The notes under the pieces are model-generated. The model saw nothing but the letters and a program-made list of their open reading frames with translations. It ran no database searches and was not told the DNA's origin. Made by a program: the position numbers and the translations under genes. Shown here piece after piece: positions 19,063-26,866 of a DNA stretch of 64,000 nucleotides (the first letter of the stretch is position 1; every line of letters starts with the position of its first letter). Origin of the DNA: Burkholderia sp. NRF60-BP8 (lineage in GTDB: Bacteria > Pseudomonadota > Gammaproteobacteria > Burkholderiales > Burkholderiaceae); NCBI RefSeq assembly GCF_001522585.2, contig NZ_CP013373.1, positions 806,001-870,000 on the forward strand. Direction: 5' to 3'.

Positions 19063-21426
19063 ATGAACCAGCAAGCAGAACCGTTCCTCAGCACCGTCGA
19101 CCCGCAGGCCGACGCCGCGCAAGTGCACGTGTCGCGTGCGCACGAATCCGCCCACCTGCACGTGAGCGGGCGCGCCACCTACACCGACGACATCCCGCTC
19201 GTCGCCGGCACGCTGCATGCGGCGCTCGGGTTGTCCGCGAAGCCGCACGCGAAGATCGTGTCGATGAACTTCGACGCGGTGCGCGCGACGCCGGGCGTGG
19301 TCGCCGTGTTCACGGCCGACGACATCCCGGGCGTCAACGATTGCGGGCCGATCATCCACGACGATCCGGTGCTCGCGAAGGGCGTCGTGCAGTTCGTCGG
19401 CCAGCCGATGTTCATCGTCGTCGCGACGTCGCATGAAACCGCGCGGCTCGCCGCGCGCCGCGCGCAGGTCGACTACGAGGAACTGCCCGCGATCCTGACC
19501 GCGCAGGAAGCGCGCAAGGCCGAAACCTACGTGATTCCGCCGCTGAAGCTCGCGCGCGGCGACGCGGCCGCGCGGCTCGCTGCCGCGCCGCACCGCGAGT
19601 CGGGCGAGATGCTGCTCGGCGGGCAGGAGCAGTTCTACCTGGAAGGGCAGATCGCGTATGCGGTGCCGAAGGACGACGACGGGATGCACGTGTACTGCTC
19701 GACGCAGCACCCGAGCGAGATGCAGCACCTCGTCGCGCACGTGCTCGGCGTCGCGTCGCACAACGTGCTGGTCGAATGCCGCCGGATGGGCGGCGGGTTC
19801 GGCGGCAAGGAATCGCAGTCGGGCCTGTTCGCGTGCTGCGCGGCGCTTGCCGCGTGGAAGCTGCTGTGCCCGGTGAAGCTGCGTCCGGACCGCGACGACG
19901 ACATGATGATCACCGGCAAGCGGCACGATTTCCATTACCGCTTCGACGTCGGCTACGACGACGACGGCCGCATCGACGGCGTCGCACTCGACATGACGTC
20001 GCGCTGCGGCTTCTCGGCCGACCTGTCGGGCCCGGTGATGACGCGCGCGGTGTGCCACTTCGACAACGCGTACTGGCTCGGCGACGTCGACATCGCCGGC
20101 TACTGCGGCAAGACCAACACGCAGTCGAACACCGCGTTCCGCGGCTTCGGCGGCCCGCAGGGCGCGTTCGCGATCGAATACATCCTCGACGACATCGCGC
20201 GCTCGCTCGGCCGCGATCCGCTCGACGTGCGCTACGCGAACCTGTACGGCAAGACCGAACGCAACGTGACGCCTTACGGGCAGACGGTCGAGGACAACGT
20301 GCTGCACGAGCTGCTCGGCGAACTCGAGACGACGAGCGACTACCGCGCGCGGCGCGCGGGCGTGCGCGCATTCAACGCACGCAACACGGTGCTGAAGAAG
20401 GGCATCGCGCTCACGCCGGTGAAGTTCGGGATCGCGTTCAACGTCACGCACTTCAACCAGGCCGGCGCGCTGGTGCACATCTACACCGACGGCTCGGTGC
20501 TCGTGAACCACGGCGGCACGGAGATGGGGCAGGGGCTCAACACGAAGGTCGCGCAGGTGGTCGCGCACGAGCTCGGCATCCGCTTCGGCCGGATCCGCGT
20601 GACGGCGACCGACACGAGCAAGGTCGCGAACACGTCCGCGACCGCCGCGTCGACGGGCTCGGACCTGAACGGCAAGGCCGCGCAGGATGCGGCGCGCCAG
20701 TTGCGCGAGCGGCTCGCGGCGTTCGCGGCGAAGCAGTTCGGCGACGGCAAGGTCGAGGCGGCCGACGTGAAGTTCGGCAACGACGTCGTGTGGGTCGGCG
20801 GCGCGAGCGTGCCGTTCGGCGAGGTGATCGCGAAGGCGTATCTCGCGCGCGTGCAGCTGTGGTCCGACGGTTTCTACGCGACGCCGAAGCTGCACTGGGA
20901 TCAGTCGAAGCTGCAGGGCCGCCCGTTCTACTACTACTCGTACGGCGCGGCGGTATCGGAAGTCGTGATCGACACGCTCACGGGCGAGATGCGCACGCTG
21001 CGCGTCGATGCGCTGCACGACGTGGGCGCGTCGTTGAACCCGGCGCTCGACATCGGTCAGGTCGAAGGCGCGTTCATTCAGGGGATGGGCTGGCTCACGA
21101 CCGAGGAGCTGTGGTGGAACGCGGGCGGCAAGCTGATGACGCACGCGCCCTCCACGTACAAGATTCCGACGGTGAACGACACGCCGCCCGAGTTCAACGT
21201 GCGGCTGTTCCAGAACCGCAACGTCGAGGACAGCATCCACCGTTCGAAAGCGGTCGGCGAGCCGCCGCTGCTGCTGCCGTTCTCGGTGTTCTTCGCGGTG
21301 CGCGATGCGATCGCGGCAGTCGGCGATTACCGGGTGAATCCGCCGCTCGACGCGCCGGCCACCGGCGAGTCGATCCTGCGCGCGGTGCAGGCGGTACGGG
21401 CGGCGAGCGCCGCTCGGGCAGGGTGA
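19063..21426 (+). CDS. xdhB: xanthine dehydrogenase molybdopterin-binding large subunit
   Basis: Oxidises hypoxanthine and xanthine to urate at the Mo cofactor. 787 residues, the usual length. Visible landmarks: 'GRATYTDDIP' at the start of the first domain, 'RRMGGGFGGKESQ' and 'NTAFRGFGGPQG' at the cofactor site, 'NHGGTEMGQGLNTK', and the catalytic Glu733 in 'KAVGEPPLLLPFS', which matches Glu730 in the Rhodobacter capsulatus enzyme. It sits between xdhA and the short xdhC in one operon. Confidence 0.96.
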   Translation: MNQQAEPFLSTVDPQADAAQVHVSRAHESAHLHVSGRATYTDDIPLVAGTLHAALGLSAKPHAKIVSMNFDAVRATPGVVAVFTADDIPGVNDCGPIIHDDPVLAKGVVQFVGQPMFIVVATSHETARLAARRAQVDYEELPAILTAQEARKAETYVIPPLKLARGDAAARLAAAPHRESGEMLLGGQEQFYLEGQIAYAVPKDDDGMHVYCSTQHPSEMQHLVAHVLGVASHNVLVECRRMGGGFGGKESQSGLFACCAALAAWKLLCPVKLRPDRDDDMMITGKRHDFHYRFDVGYDDDGRIDGVALDMTSRCGFSADLSGPVMTRAVCHFDNAYWLGDVDIAGYCGKTNTQSNTAFRGFGGPQGAFAIEYILDDIARSLGRDPLDVRYANLYGKTERNVTPYGQTVEDNVLHELLGELETTSDYRARRAGVRAFNARNTVLKKGIALTPVKFGIAFNVTHFNQAGALVHIYTDGSVLVNHGGTEMGQGLNTKVAQVVAHELGIRFGRIRVTATDTSKVANTSATAASTGSDLNGKAAQDAARQLRERLAAFAAKQFGDGKVEAADVKFGNDVVWVGGASVPFGEVIAKAYLARVQLWSDGFYATPKLHWDQSKLQGRPFYYYSYGAAVSEVVIDTLTGEMRTLRVDALHDVGASLNPALDIGQVEGAFIQGMGWLTTEELWWNAGGKLMTHAPSTYKIPTVNDTPPEFNVRLFQNRNVEDSIHRSKAVGEPPLLLPFSVFFAVRDAIAAVGDYRVNPPLDAPATGESILRAVQAVRAASAARAG

Positions 21427-21513
21427 GACGATGAACCGCCGCTCCACGCTCGCTTCGTGCGCTCGGCTCGACGGTGCGGTCGACGCCGTCGGGATGGCCC
21501 GCGGGAGGCCGGC

Positions 21514-22182
21514 ATGAACGGCCGCGCTCGTTCGCCGCGTGCCGCGTCGCCGGCACCCGCCGCGGGATGCGACGGCGTGTGCGGCAGCGCGCCGTCGCAA
21601 CTGCAGCCGTTCGCGCCGGGCACCGGCCAGCGCAACCGCGCAACCGCGCCGCCGGCGCCGATGCACATCGTGCTGTTCGGCGCCGGGCACGTCGGCCACG
21701 CGCTCGTCACGCTGCTCGGCGCGCTGCCGTGCGTCGTGCAGTGGGTCGACACGCGCGACGAGCTGTTCCCGGACGAATGTCCGCCGAACGTGCAGCCGGA
21801 GCCGACCGACACGCCGGAGGCCGTCGTCGACGCGGCGCCGCCCGGCGCGTACTTCCTCGTGATGACGCACAACCACGCGCTCGACTTCTCGCTCGCCGCG
21901 CAGATCATGCGGCGGCGCGACTACGCGTACTTCGGGATGATCGGCTCGCGCACCAAGCGCGTGAAGTTCGAGCGCCGCCTCGCCGCGCGCGGCGTCGACC
22001 CGGCGCGGCTCGTCGAGATGGTGTGTCCGATCGGTGTCGCCGGCATCGTCGACAAGGCGCCGGGCGCGATCGCGGTGGCCGTCTGCGCGGAGCTGCTGCA
22101 GGCACGCTCGGGCATGCCGGTGGCCGATGCGAAGGCCGCCGCCGCGGGCCGCGCGCGCGACGACGTCAGCTGCGCACGATAA
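21514..22182 (+). CDS. xdhC: XdhC-type Mo-cofactor insertion factor, N-terminal domain apparently missing
   Basis: XdhC binds and sulfurates the Mo cofactor for XdhB. This gene encodes 222 residues from ATG at 21514 (good site 'gggagg'). From about residue 50 it has the complete XdhC C-terminal Rossmann domain: 'MHIVLFGAGHVGHALV', 'WVDTRDELFP', 'VMTHNHALDF', 'YFGMIGSRTKRVKFERRL', 'PIGVAGIVDKAPGAIA'. The ~120-150-residue N-terminal domain with the 'GSxPREAGxKM ... GTIGGGxxE' pattern is absent; the first 50 residues are Ala/Pro/Arg-rich filler. A 'PREAG' stretch just before the ATG in the same frame could be a remnant. It may be a deletion derivative or a split gene; function is uncertain. Confidence 0.8.
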   Translation: MNGRARSPRAASPAPAAGCDGVCGSAPSQLQPFAPGTGQRNRATAPPAPMHIVLFGAGHVGHALVTLLGALPCVVQWVDTRDELFPDECPPNVQPEPTDTPEAVVDAAPPGAYFLVMTHNHALDFSLAAQIMRRRDYAYFGMIGSRTKRVKFERRLAARGVDPARLVEMVCPIGVAGIVDKAPGAIAVAVCAELLQARSGMPVADAKAAAAGRARDDVSCAR

Positions 22183-22279
22183 CGACGCGTGGCCGATACG
22201 CCCGGCGCACGCCGGCGCGTTTTTGCCTACACTGCACGGATCGCGCGGCATCGGGCCGCGCGTCTTTCGTGCACGCACC

Positions 22280-22681
22280 ATGTCCGATCACCGGGTCTAT
22301 CTCGACGCGCTCGATGCGAGCGTCGTCGCCATCGAGCGCTGGCTGTCCGGCGCGGATACCGCGCCCGCGGCGCTCGATGCGCTGCTCGCGTCTTTCTCCA
22401 CCGGTTTCACGATGATTCTGACCGACGGCCGCCTGCTCGATCGCGATGGCCTACGTGCGCTGTTCGCGCAGCTCGGCGGCGCGAAGCCGGGGTTGCGGAT
22501 CGCGTTGTCGGACATTCGCGTGCTCGTCGCCGGCGCGTCGCACGTGACGCTCACCTACGTCGAAGCGCAGCATGCGGCCTCGGGCGAATTGCCCGCGCGG
22601 CGCGCGACGGCCGTGTTCGAGCGCGACGCGGCGGGCGTCGTGCGCTGGACCCATCTTCAGGAAACGTTCTGCACGGCCTGA
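22280..22681 (+). CDS. SnoaL/DUF4440-like small protein
   Basis: 133 residues from ATG at 22280. The sequence suggests a compact alpha+beta cone fold of the NTF2/SnoaL class: an N-terminal helix, 'FSTGFTMILTDGRLLDRDGLRALF' in the middle and a C-terminal 'VVRWTHLQETFC' strand. Members are enzymes or ligand binders with varied roles. It lies 97 bp after xdhC on the same strand, but no functional link is evident. No signal peptide. Confidence 0.65.
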   Translation: MSDHRVYLDALDASVVAIERWLSGADTAPAALDALLASFSTGFTMILTDGRLLDRDGLRALFAQLGGAKPGLRIALSDIRVLVAGASHVTLTYVEAQHAASGELPARRATAVFERDAAGVVRWTHLQETFCTA

Positions 22682-22737
22682 GCGGCCGCGCGGCGTGATC
22701 GTGCGCGGGGGCGTCCCGCGTCGCGCGTCGCGCCGCT

Positions 22738-23685
22738 TCAGCGCTTGCGCCCGCGGGCGACCGTCAGTTCGTCGGACACGCTCTGCATCAGCGCGCACAG
22801 CCACGCGATGTCGGTCGGCCGATCGGGCTGCGGATGCGTGAGCAGGTAGCTCTTGATGCGCGGGAACGGCACGGGCGGCGCGACGACGACGAGCGGCAGC
22901 AGTTGCGCATAGTGCGTCGCGAAGCGGCGCGTCGTCGTGAAGATCAGGTCCGACTGCAGCAGCACCTGCGGCACGATCCCGAAGTACGGCAGCGTCGTCA
23001 CGATGCGCCGCGTGAGGCGGGCGCGCGCCAGGCCGATCTCGATCGCGTTGCGTTTGTCGCCGGTGTACGGGGTGGGCGCGACGTGCGCGGCCGACGCATA
23101 CGCGTCGCGCGTGAGCGGCACGCGGGCGAGCGGATGCGCGTCGCGCATCAGGCACACGATCGTGTCGGAGAACAGGTCCTGGCGCGCGAACTGCGGGTCG
23201 GGCTTCGGCCAGTTGCCGATCACGAGATCGAGCGCGCCCGATTCGAGCGCGCCCGCGTGGTCGAGCGCGGGATTCAGCGAATCGATCTCCAGATGGGCAT
23301 GCGGCGCCGCATCGCGAAAGCGCTCGATCAGCGTCGGCATGAAGAAATCGTTCAGGTAGTCGGGCGCGGCGACGCGGAACGTGCGCCGCGCGGACGACGG
23401 ATCGAAGTCGCCGTGCGGCGTCGCGATGAAATCGACCTCGCGCAGCGCGCGCGATGCGGCGTCGAGCAGCGACGCGCCGTACTCGGTCGGCACCATGCCG
23501 GATTTGCCGCGCACGAGGATCGGGTCGTTCAGCGTCTCGCGCAGCTTGCGCAGCGCGGTGCTGATCGCGGGCTGGGTCTGGTTCAGCCGCAGCGCGGCCT
23601 GCGTGACGCTGCGCTCGAGCAGCAGCGTGCGCAACACGCGCACGAGCCAGATGTCGAGCGAGGCGGTACGGTCGTCGTCTTCCAT
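22738..23685 (-). CDS. LysR-family regulator (NodD/LinR-like clade)
   Basis: 315 residues. HTH near residues 15-70: 'LERSVTQAALRLNQTQPAISTALRKLRE' is typical of the clade in which the HTH is followed by 'DPILVRGKSGMVPTEYG'. A LysR substrate domain follows with 'YLNDFFMPTLIERFR'. ATG at 23685. It is the first gene after the xdh cluster but convergent to it; the DsbA-fold gene at 23755 runs in the same direction, upstream of it, 69 bp away. Target not evident. Confidence 0.88.
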   Translation of the reverse strand: MEDDDRTASLDIWLVRVLRTLLLERSVTQAALRLNQTQPAISTALRKLRETLNDPILVRGKSGMVPTEYGASLLDAASRALREVDFIATPHGDFDPSSARRTFRVAAPDYLNDFFMPTLIERFRDAAPHAHLEIDSLNPALDHAGALESGALDLVIGNWPKPDPQFARQDLFSDTIVCLMRDAHPLARVPLTRDAYASAAHVAPTPYTGDKRNAIEIGLARARLTRRIVTTLPYFGIVPQVLLQSDLIFTTTRRFATHYAQLLPLVVVAPPVPFPRIKSYLLTHPQPDRPTDIAWLCALMQSVSDELTVARGRKR

Positions 23686-23754
23686 CGATTGGGGGTGAGT
23701 CCGGTGACGCGTAACCTTACCGCAGCCGCGCGTTGCCGTGCGTGATACCGGCCA

Positions 23755-24393
23755 TCACGCGCGGCCCTTCGGCAGCGTGCTGATCCGCTTGACCTCGCGC
23801 GATTCGAGCCAGTTCGGCGTGCGCGCGCAGTACAGCACCATCGGCAGCGCGTCCTCGCCCCAGAACAGCTGCTTGTTCATCCAGAAGGTGGGCACGCCGA
23901 ACACGCCGAGCGCGATCGCGTCGGCCGTGTTGCGGGTCAGTTGCGCGGCGGTTTCCTCGAATTCGATCAGCTCGTCGCCGTGGCCGACGCCGACGCGTTC
24001 GCACAGCGCCGCGAAGCCTTCCGGCGTCGACGGGTCGTTCCCTTCGCGCCAGATGAAGCGGAACATTTCCAGCACCGTCACGATATCGGCGCGCAGCGCG
24101 ATCGCGAGGCGCAGGACCTTGTCGGAATCGAACGGATGCGCGGGCGGCATCTTGAAGCGGATGCCGAGCTGTTCCGCGCGAAACAGCGCATGCCGGTACG
24201 TGAACACGCGTTTGGCCGGCACGTCGGCGCTCGGGCGTTGGCCCCAGTGGCGCTGCAGGTCGGGCAGCGAGACGGCGACGGGGTTGAACGGCACGTCCGG
24301 CCATTTGTCGTGCTGTTCGAGCAGCAGATACGAGAACGGCGACACGAAGTCGAAGAACCAGGCGGGTTGGGCGGTATCGAGGCCGGTTGTCAT
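23755..24393 (-). CDS. DsbA-fold protein, 2-hydroxychromene-2-carboxylate isomerase family
   Basis: 212 residues from ATG at 24393. The start 'WFFDFVSPFSYLLLEQ' has the Ser of the SPFS motif in place of the CxxC of DsbA, as in the kappa-class GST-like isomerases that use glutathione. 'LGVFGVPTFWMNKQLFWGEDALPM' is the conserved C-terminal thioredoxin segment. These enzymes isomerise 2-hydroxychromene-2-carboxylate in naphthalene-type catabolism, but many homologues have other, unknown substrates; no aromatic pathway gene is adjacent. Confidence 0.8.
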   Translation of the reverse strand: MTTGLDTAQPAWFFDFVSPFSYLLLEQHDKWPDVPFNPVAVSLPDLQRHWGQRPSADVPAKRVFTYRHALFRAEQLGIRFKMPPAHPFDSDKVLRLAIALRADIVTVLEMFRFIWREGNDPSTPEGFAALCERVGVGHGDELIEFEETAAQLTRNTADAIALGVFGVPTFWMNKQLFWGEDALPMVLYCARTPNWLESREVKRISTLPKGRA

Positions 24394-24487
24394 GTCGTTC
24401 TCCAGAGGGTGGGGCGTGCGGCGCCTGGCGGCGGCCTCCATGTTACGCGGCGGCGCGCGCATGCAGCAATGATCGCGGATCGTTCGC

Positions 24488-25930
24488 TTACGCGGAACCG
24501 GGAGTCGCCCGGGGGGCGTCGCCGGCCGGCGGCGGGTCGGTTTCCGTGCGTGCCGGCGGATGGCCGGCGCCGGGCGGGGCCGCCGGCGCATCCTGGTCGT
24601 GCGCGGTGAGCCGTTCGCGCACGAAACCGATGTGCTCGCGCAGCACGTAGAACTGTCCCGCGTACGCGAGCGGCATCTTCATCCGGTTCACGGCTTCCTC
24701 GATGTCGTCCAGCTCGTCGAGCAGCTTGACGCGCTCGTCGGCCGTATGTTCGCCGAGCGCGCTGCGCTCGAGCGCGATCAGCGCGCCGTACCAGCGGTAG
24801 ATGCGCGAGCGCACGCGCCAGCCGTACAGCGACGGCACGAGCCGCAGCCCGGGGATCAGCACGACGATCAGCGGCACGACGACGACCAGCAGCCGGTCGA
24901 CGAGGCTCGCGACCCAGAACGGCAGCCGCCGGTACAAGAAGGTCTTGCCTGATTTGTAGTAGCGGGCGGCATCGTCGGACAGCGGGAAGCCGCGCGTGAC
25001 GGACGACGGGAATTCGCCCGCGTGCTGCAGGATCGTCGCGTGGCCGTGCACTTCGCGCGCCGCCTCGATCAGCAGGTCGGACAGCGCGGGGTGCAGCGAG
25101 TCGCGCGCGACGAGTTCGATCGTCGGCGCGACCGTGTGGATGTCGGCGGGCGGCAGGTTGCGGCCGAGATCGTAGACGCCCATCGGCAGCGTGATCGCGG
25201 TCAGGTACGGAAAGCGCCGCGCATACGCGTCGGCCTGCGTGAACGAGTAGACGTGCACGCCCGGCGCGCGGAACAGCTTCGCCATCACCGGGATCTGCGT
25301 CGAGTCGCCCGACAGGAACGCGGCGTCGATCTTGCCGTCGAGCAGCGCGGTCGCGGCGTCCTCGCCGGCCGTCGGCAGGAGCTCGGTCGGGCCGCCCGGC
25401 ACGATGCCGTTCATCTTCAGCAGCGCGAGGCTCAGTTCGCGCGCGCCGCTGCCTTCCGCGCCGAGCGCGAGCCGCTTGCCCTTGAAGTCGGACAGGCGCC
25501 CGACGACCGGGCCGCGGTACATGATCGCGAGCGGCACGTAGCCGATGCTGCCGAGCGACACGAGATGCTCGTCGCGCTCCTTCGGGCCGATGCCGCTCTG
25601 CACGAAGCCGACGTCGACCGGCGCGTTCGGGTTCGACAGCCGCGCGAGGTTCTGCGCGGAACCTTCGGACGATTGAACGTCGAGCGTGACGCCGTTTTTC
25701 GCGAGGATCGCCTTGTATTTCTGGGCGGCGTTCCAGTAGGTGCTGCCGGGCGGCCCGGACGAAATCACGAGCGTGGACGGCGGCGCAGGCTGGATCAGCT
25801 TGACCGCGAGCCAGACGGCCGCGCCGGCGAGCAGCACGGTCGGGCCGATCGACAGCGCGAGGTCGCGCCACGAGACGGCGACGAAGCGGGCGAGGATACG
25901 GCGCGGCGGGCGAGGGCGGGCAGGCTTCAT
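24488..25930 (-). CDS. TAXI-family solute receptor with two membrane anchors
   Basis: 480 residues from ATG at 25930. An N-terminal hydrophobic segment (about residues 24-44, 'IGPTVLLAGAAVWLAVKL') is followed by a TAXI solute-binding domain ('VISSGPPGSTYWNAAQKYKAIL' split region, 'GIGPKERDEHLVSLGSIGYVPLA'). After residue ~330 there is a second hydrophobic segment ('LLVVVVPLIVVLIPGLRLVP') and a charged, coiled C-terminal tail. Ordinary TAXI receptors are free periplasmic proteins working with TRAP permeases, which are absent here. This form is therefore tethered at both ends of its sensor domain; a sensing role rather than transport is my inference. Confidence 0.8.
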   Translation of the reverse strand: MKPARPRPPRRILARFVAVSWRDLALSIGPTVLLAGAAVWLAVKLIQPAPPSTLVISSGPPGSTYWNAAQKYKAILAKNGVTLDVQSSEGSAQNLARLSNPNAPVDVGFVQSGIGPKERDEHLVSLGSIGYVPLAIMYRGPVVGRLSDFKGKRLALGAEGSGARELSLALLKMNGIVPGGPTELLPTAGEDAATALLDGKIDAAFLSGDSTQIPVMAKLFRAPGVHVYSFTQADAYARRFPYLTAITLPMGVYDLGRNLPPADIHTVAPTIELVARDSLHPALSDLLIEAAREVHGHATILQHAGEFPSSVTRGFPLSDDAARYYKSGKTFLYRRLPFWVASLVDRLLVVVVPLIVVLIPGLRLVPSLYGWRVRSRIYRWYGALIALERSALGEHTADERVKLLDELDDIEEAVNRMKMPLAYAGQFYVLREHIGFVRERLTAHDQDAPAAPPGAGHPPARTETDPPPAGDAPRATPGSA

Positions 25931-26362
25931 GGAATCGGCGAGTGACGCTGGCGTGACGCATCGGTGACGGTCGTCACCGGACGACGCGGATGCTCGCGGC
26001 GATGGTACCCGGTTTCGCCGCCCATGCGCGAGTCGCGGCGGGATGGCACGGCGGCGCGGCGGCAGCGGCGCGCGCCGTCGCGTCAAAAGCTTTGCGCTTC
26101 CGCGGGCGCTGGATTACATTGTGCGACGCAGCCGCGCCCGAATCGCGCGCGACCCGGCACGTCATGAGACCGGGCGCGTCCGGCCGGCGGCTGTCCGGCC
26201 CGGCCGGCCCGCTTTCGCGTGCGCCGGCCGCCGGCCCGTGACGCCTCTCTCGTATCGCCGTGGAAAACACCGGCTGTCCCGCCCGTTCGCGCGCGGGCCG
26301 GCTGTTTTTGGGGGTATCCGGCCGTACTGTGCACGGCCGTTCCGGAGTGATAAGGAGATAGC
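25931..26362. other. gap between divergent TAXI and BON genes
   Basis: 432 bp with no credible gene. The last 40 bp before the BON gene include the ribosome-binding site 'aaggaga'. A GC-rich inverted region with a T run near 26265-26312 may be a terminator-like hairpin but is imperfect. Nothing else is recognised. Confidence 0.4.
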
Positions 26363-26728
26363 ATGAAGTCGATCGTGTTGAGAGCGTTGGGTGTCGCCGC
26401 CGTGGCGGCCTGTCTGTCGGGCAGCGTGTATGCGCAGTCGAGCGACGCAGCGGGTACGGAAGCGCCGTCGGCCGCGGCGAGCGCGCCGAAGGCCGCCGCG
26501 AAAACCGCGAAGAAGGCGAACCGCAAGCTCGGCTACGCGGTGCGCAAGGCCATTACGAAGGCGGGCGGCATCGACGTGGCGAACCTCGTCGTGCGTTCGA
26601 AGGGCGGCGCGATCTCGCTGGAGGGCACGGTGCCCGACCAGGCACAGATCGACAAGGCGGAAGAGGCAGCCAAGAGCGTGAAGGGCGTGACGTCGGTCAC
26701 GAACAAGCTGACCGTTCAGCAGCAGTAA
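26363..26728 (+). CDS. periplasmic BON-domain protein
   Basis: 121 residues: signal peptide (residues 1 to about 24, ending 'SVYA'), an Ala/Lys-rich spacer, and one BON domain ('LGYAVRKAITKAGGIDVANLVVRSKGG' onwards, split by the conserved glycine in 'SLEGTVPDQAQIDKAEEAAKSVKGV'). BON domains (OsmY-like) bind phospholipid and stabilise the envelope under stress. The gene is monocistronic, with a strong hairpin 45 bp after the stop. Confidence 0.9.
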   Translation: MKSIVLRALGVAAVAACLSGSVYAQSSDAAGTEAPSAAASAPKAAAKTAKKANRKLGYAVRKAITKAGGIDVANLVVRSKGGAISLEGTVPDQAQIDKAEEAAKSVKGVTSVTNKLTVQQQ

Positions 26729-26772
26729 CGCCGGGCGGCGGCGCGCGAGCGCCGCGTGCGCCCGTTTCCAGG

Positions 26773-26806
26773 CGGGCCCCGGCATGCCGGGGCCCGTTTG
26801 CGTTTC
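26773..26806 (+). terminator. terminator hairpin after the BON gene
   Basis: A perfect 24-bp palindrome (26773-26796; arms cgggccccgg / ccggggcccg around a central catg-like core) followed by two short T triplets. The stem is very stable; the T tract is weak. Confidence 0.6.
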
Positions 26807-26866
26807 AGAGACCGAGCGCCGCGCGCGGCGCGGCGGCGGACCGATAACGATATCGTGGGGGCGGCG

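Noticed and set aside
21431..21516. 28-codon frame starting at ATG 21431 between xdhB and xdhC
   Set aside because: Too short and without similarity; noted only as possible debris of the lost XdhC N-terminus.
17404..22281. 1625-codon open frame on the minus strand opposite xdhABC
   Set aside because: It is the antisense shadow of three well-supported genes, rich in Arg/His/Ala as expected for the complementary frame of GC-rich DNA.
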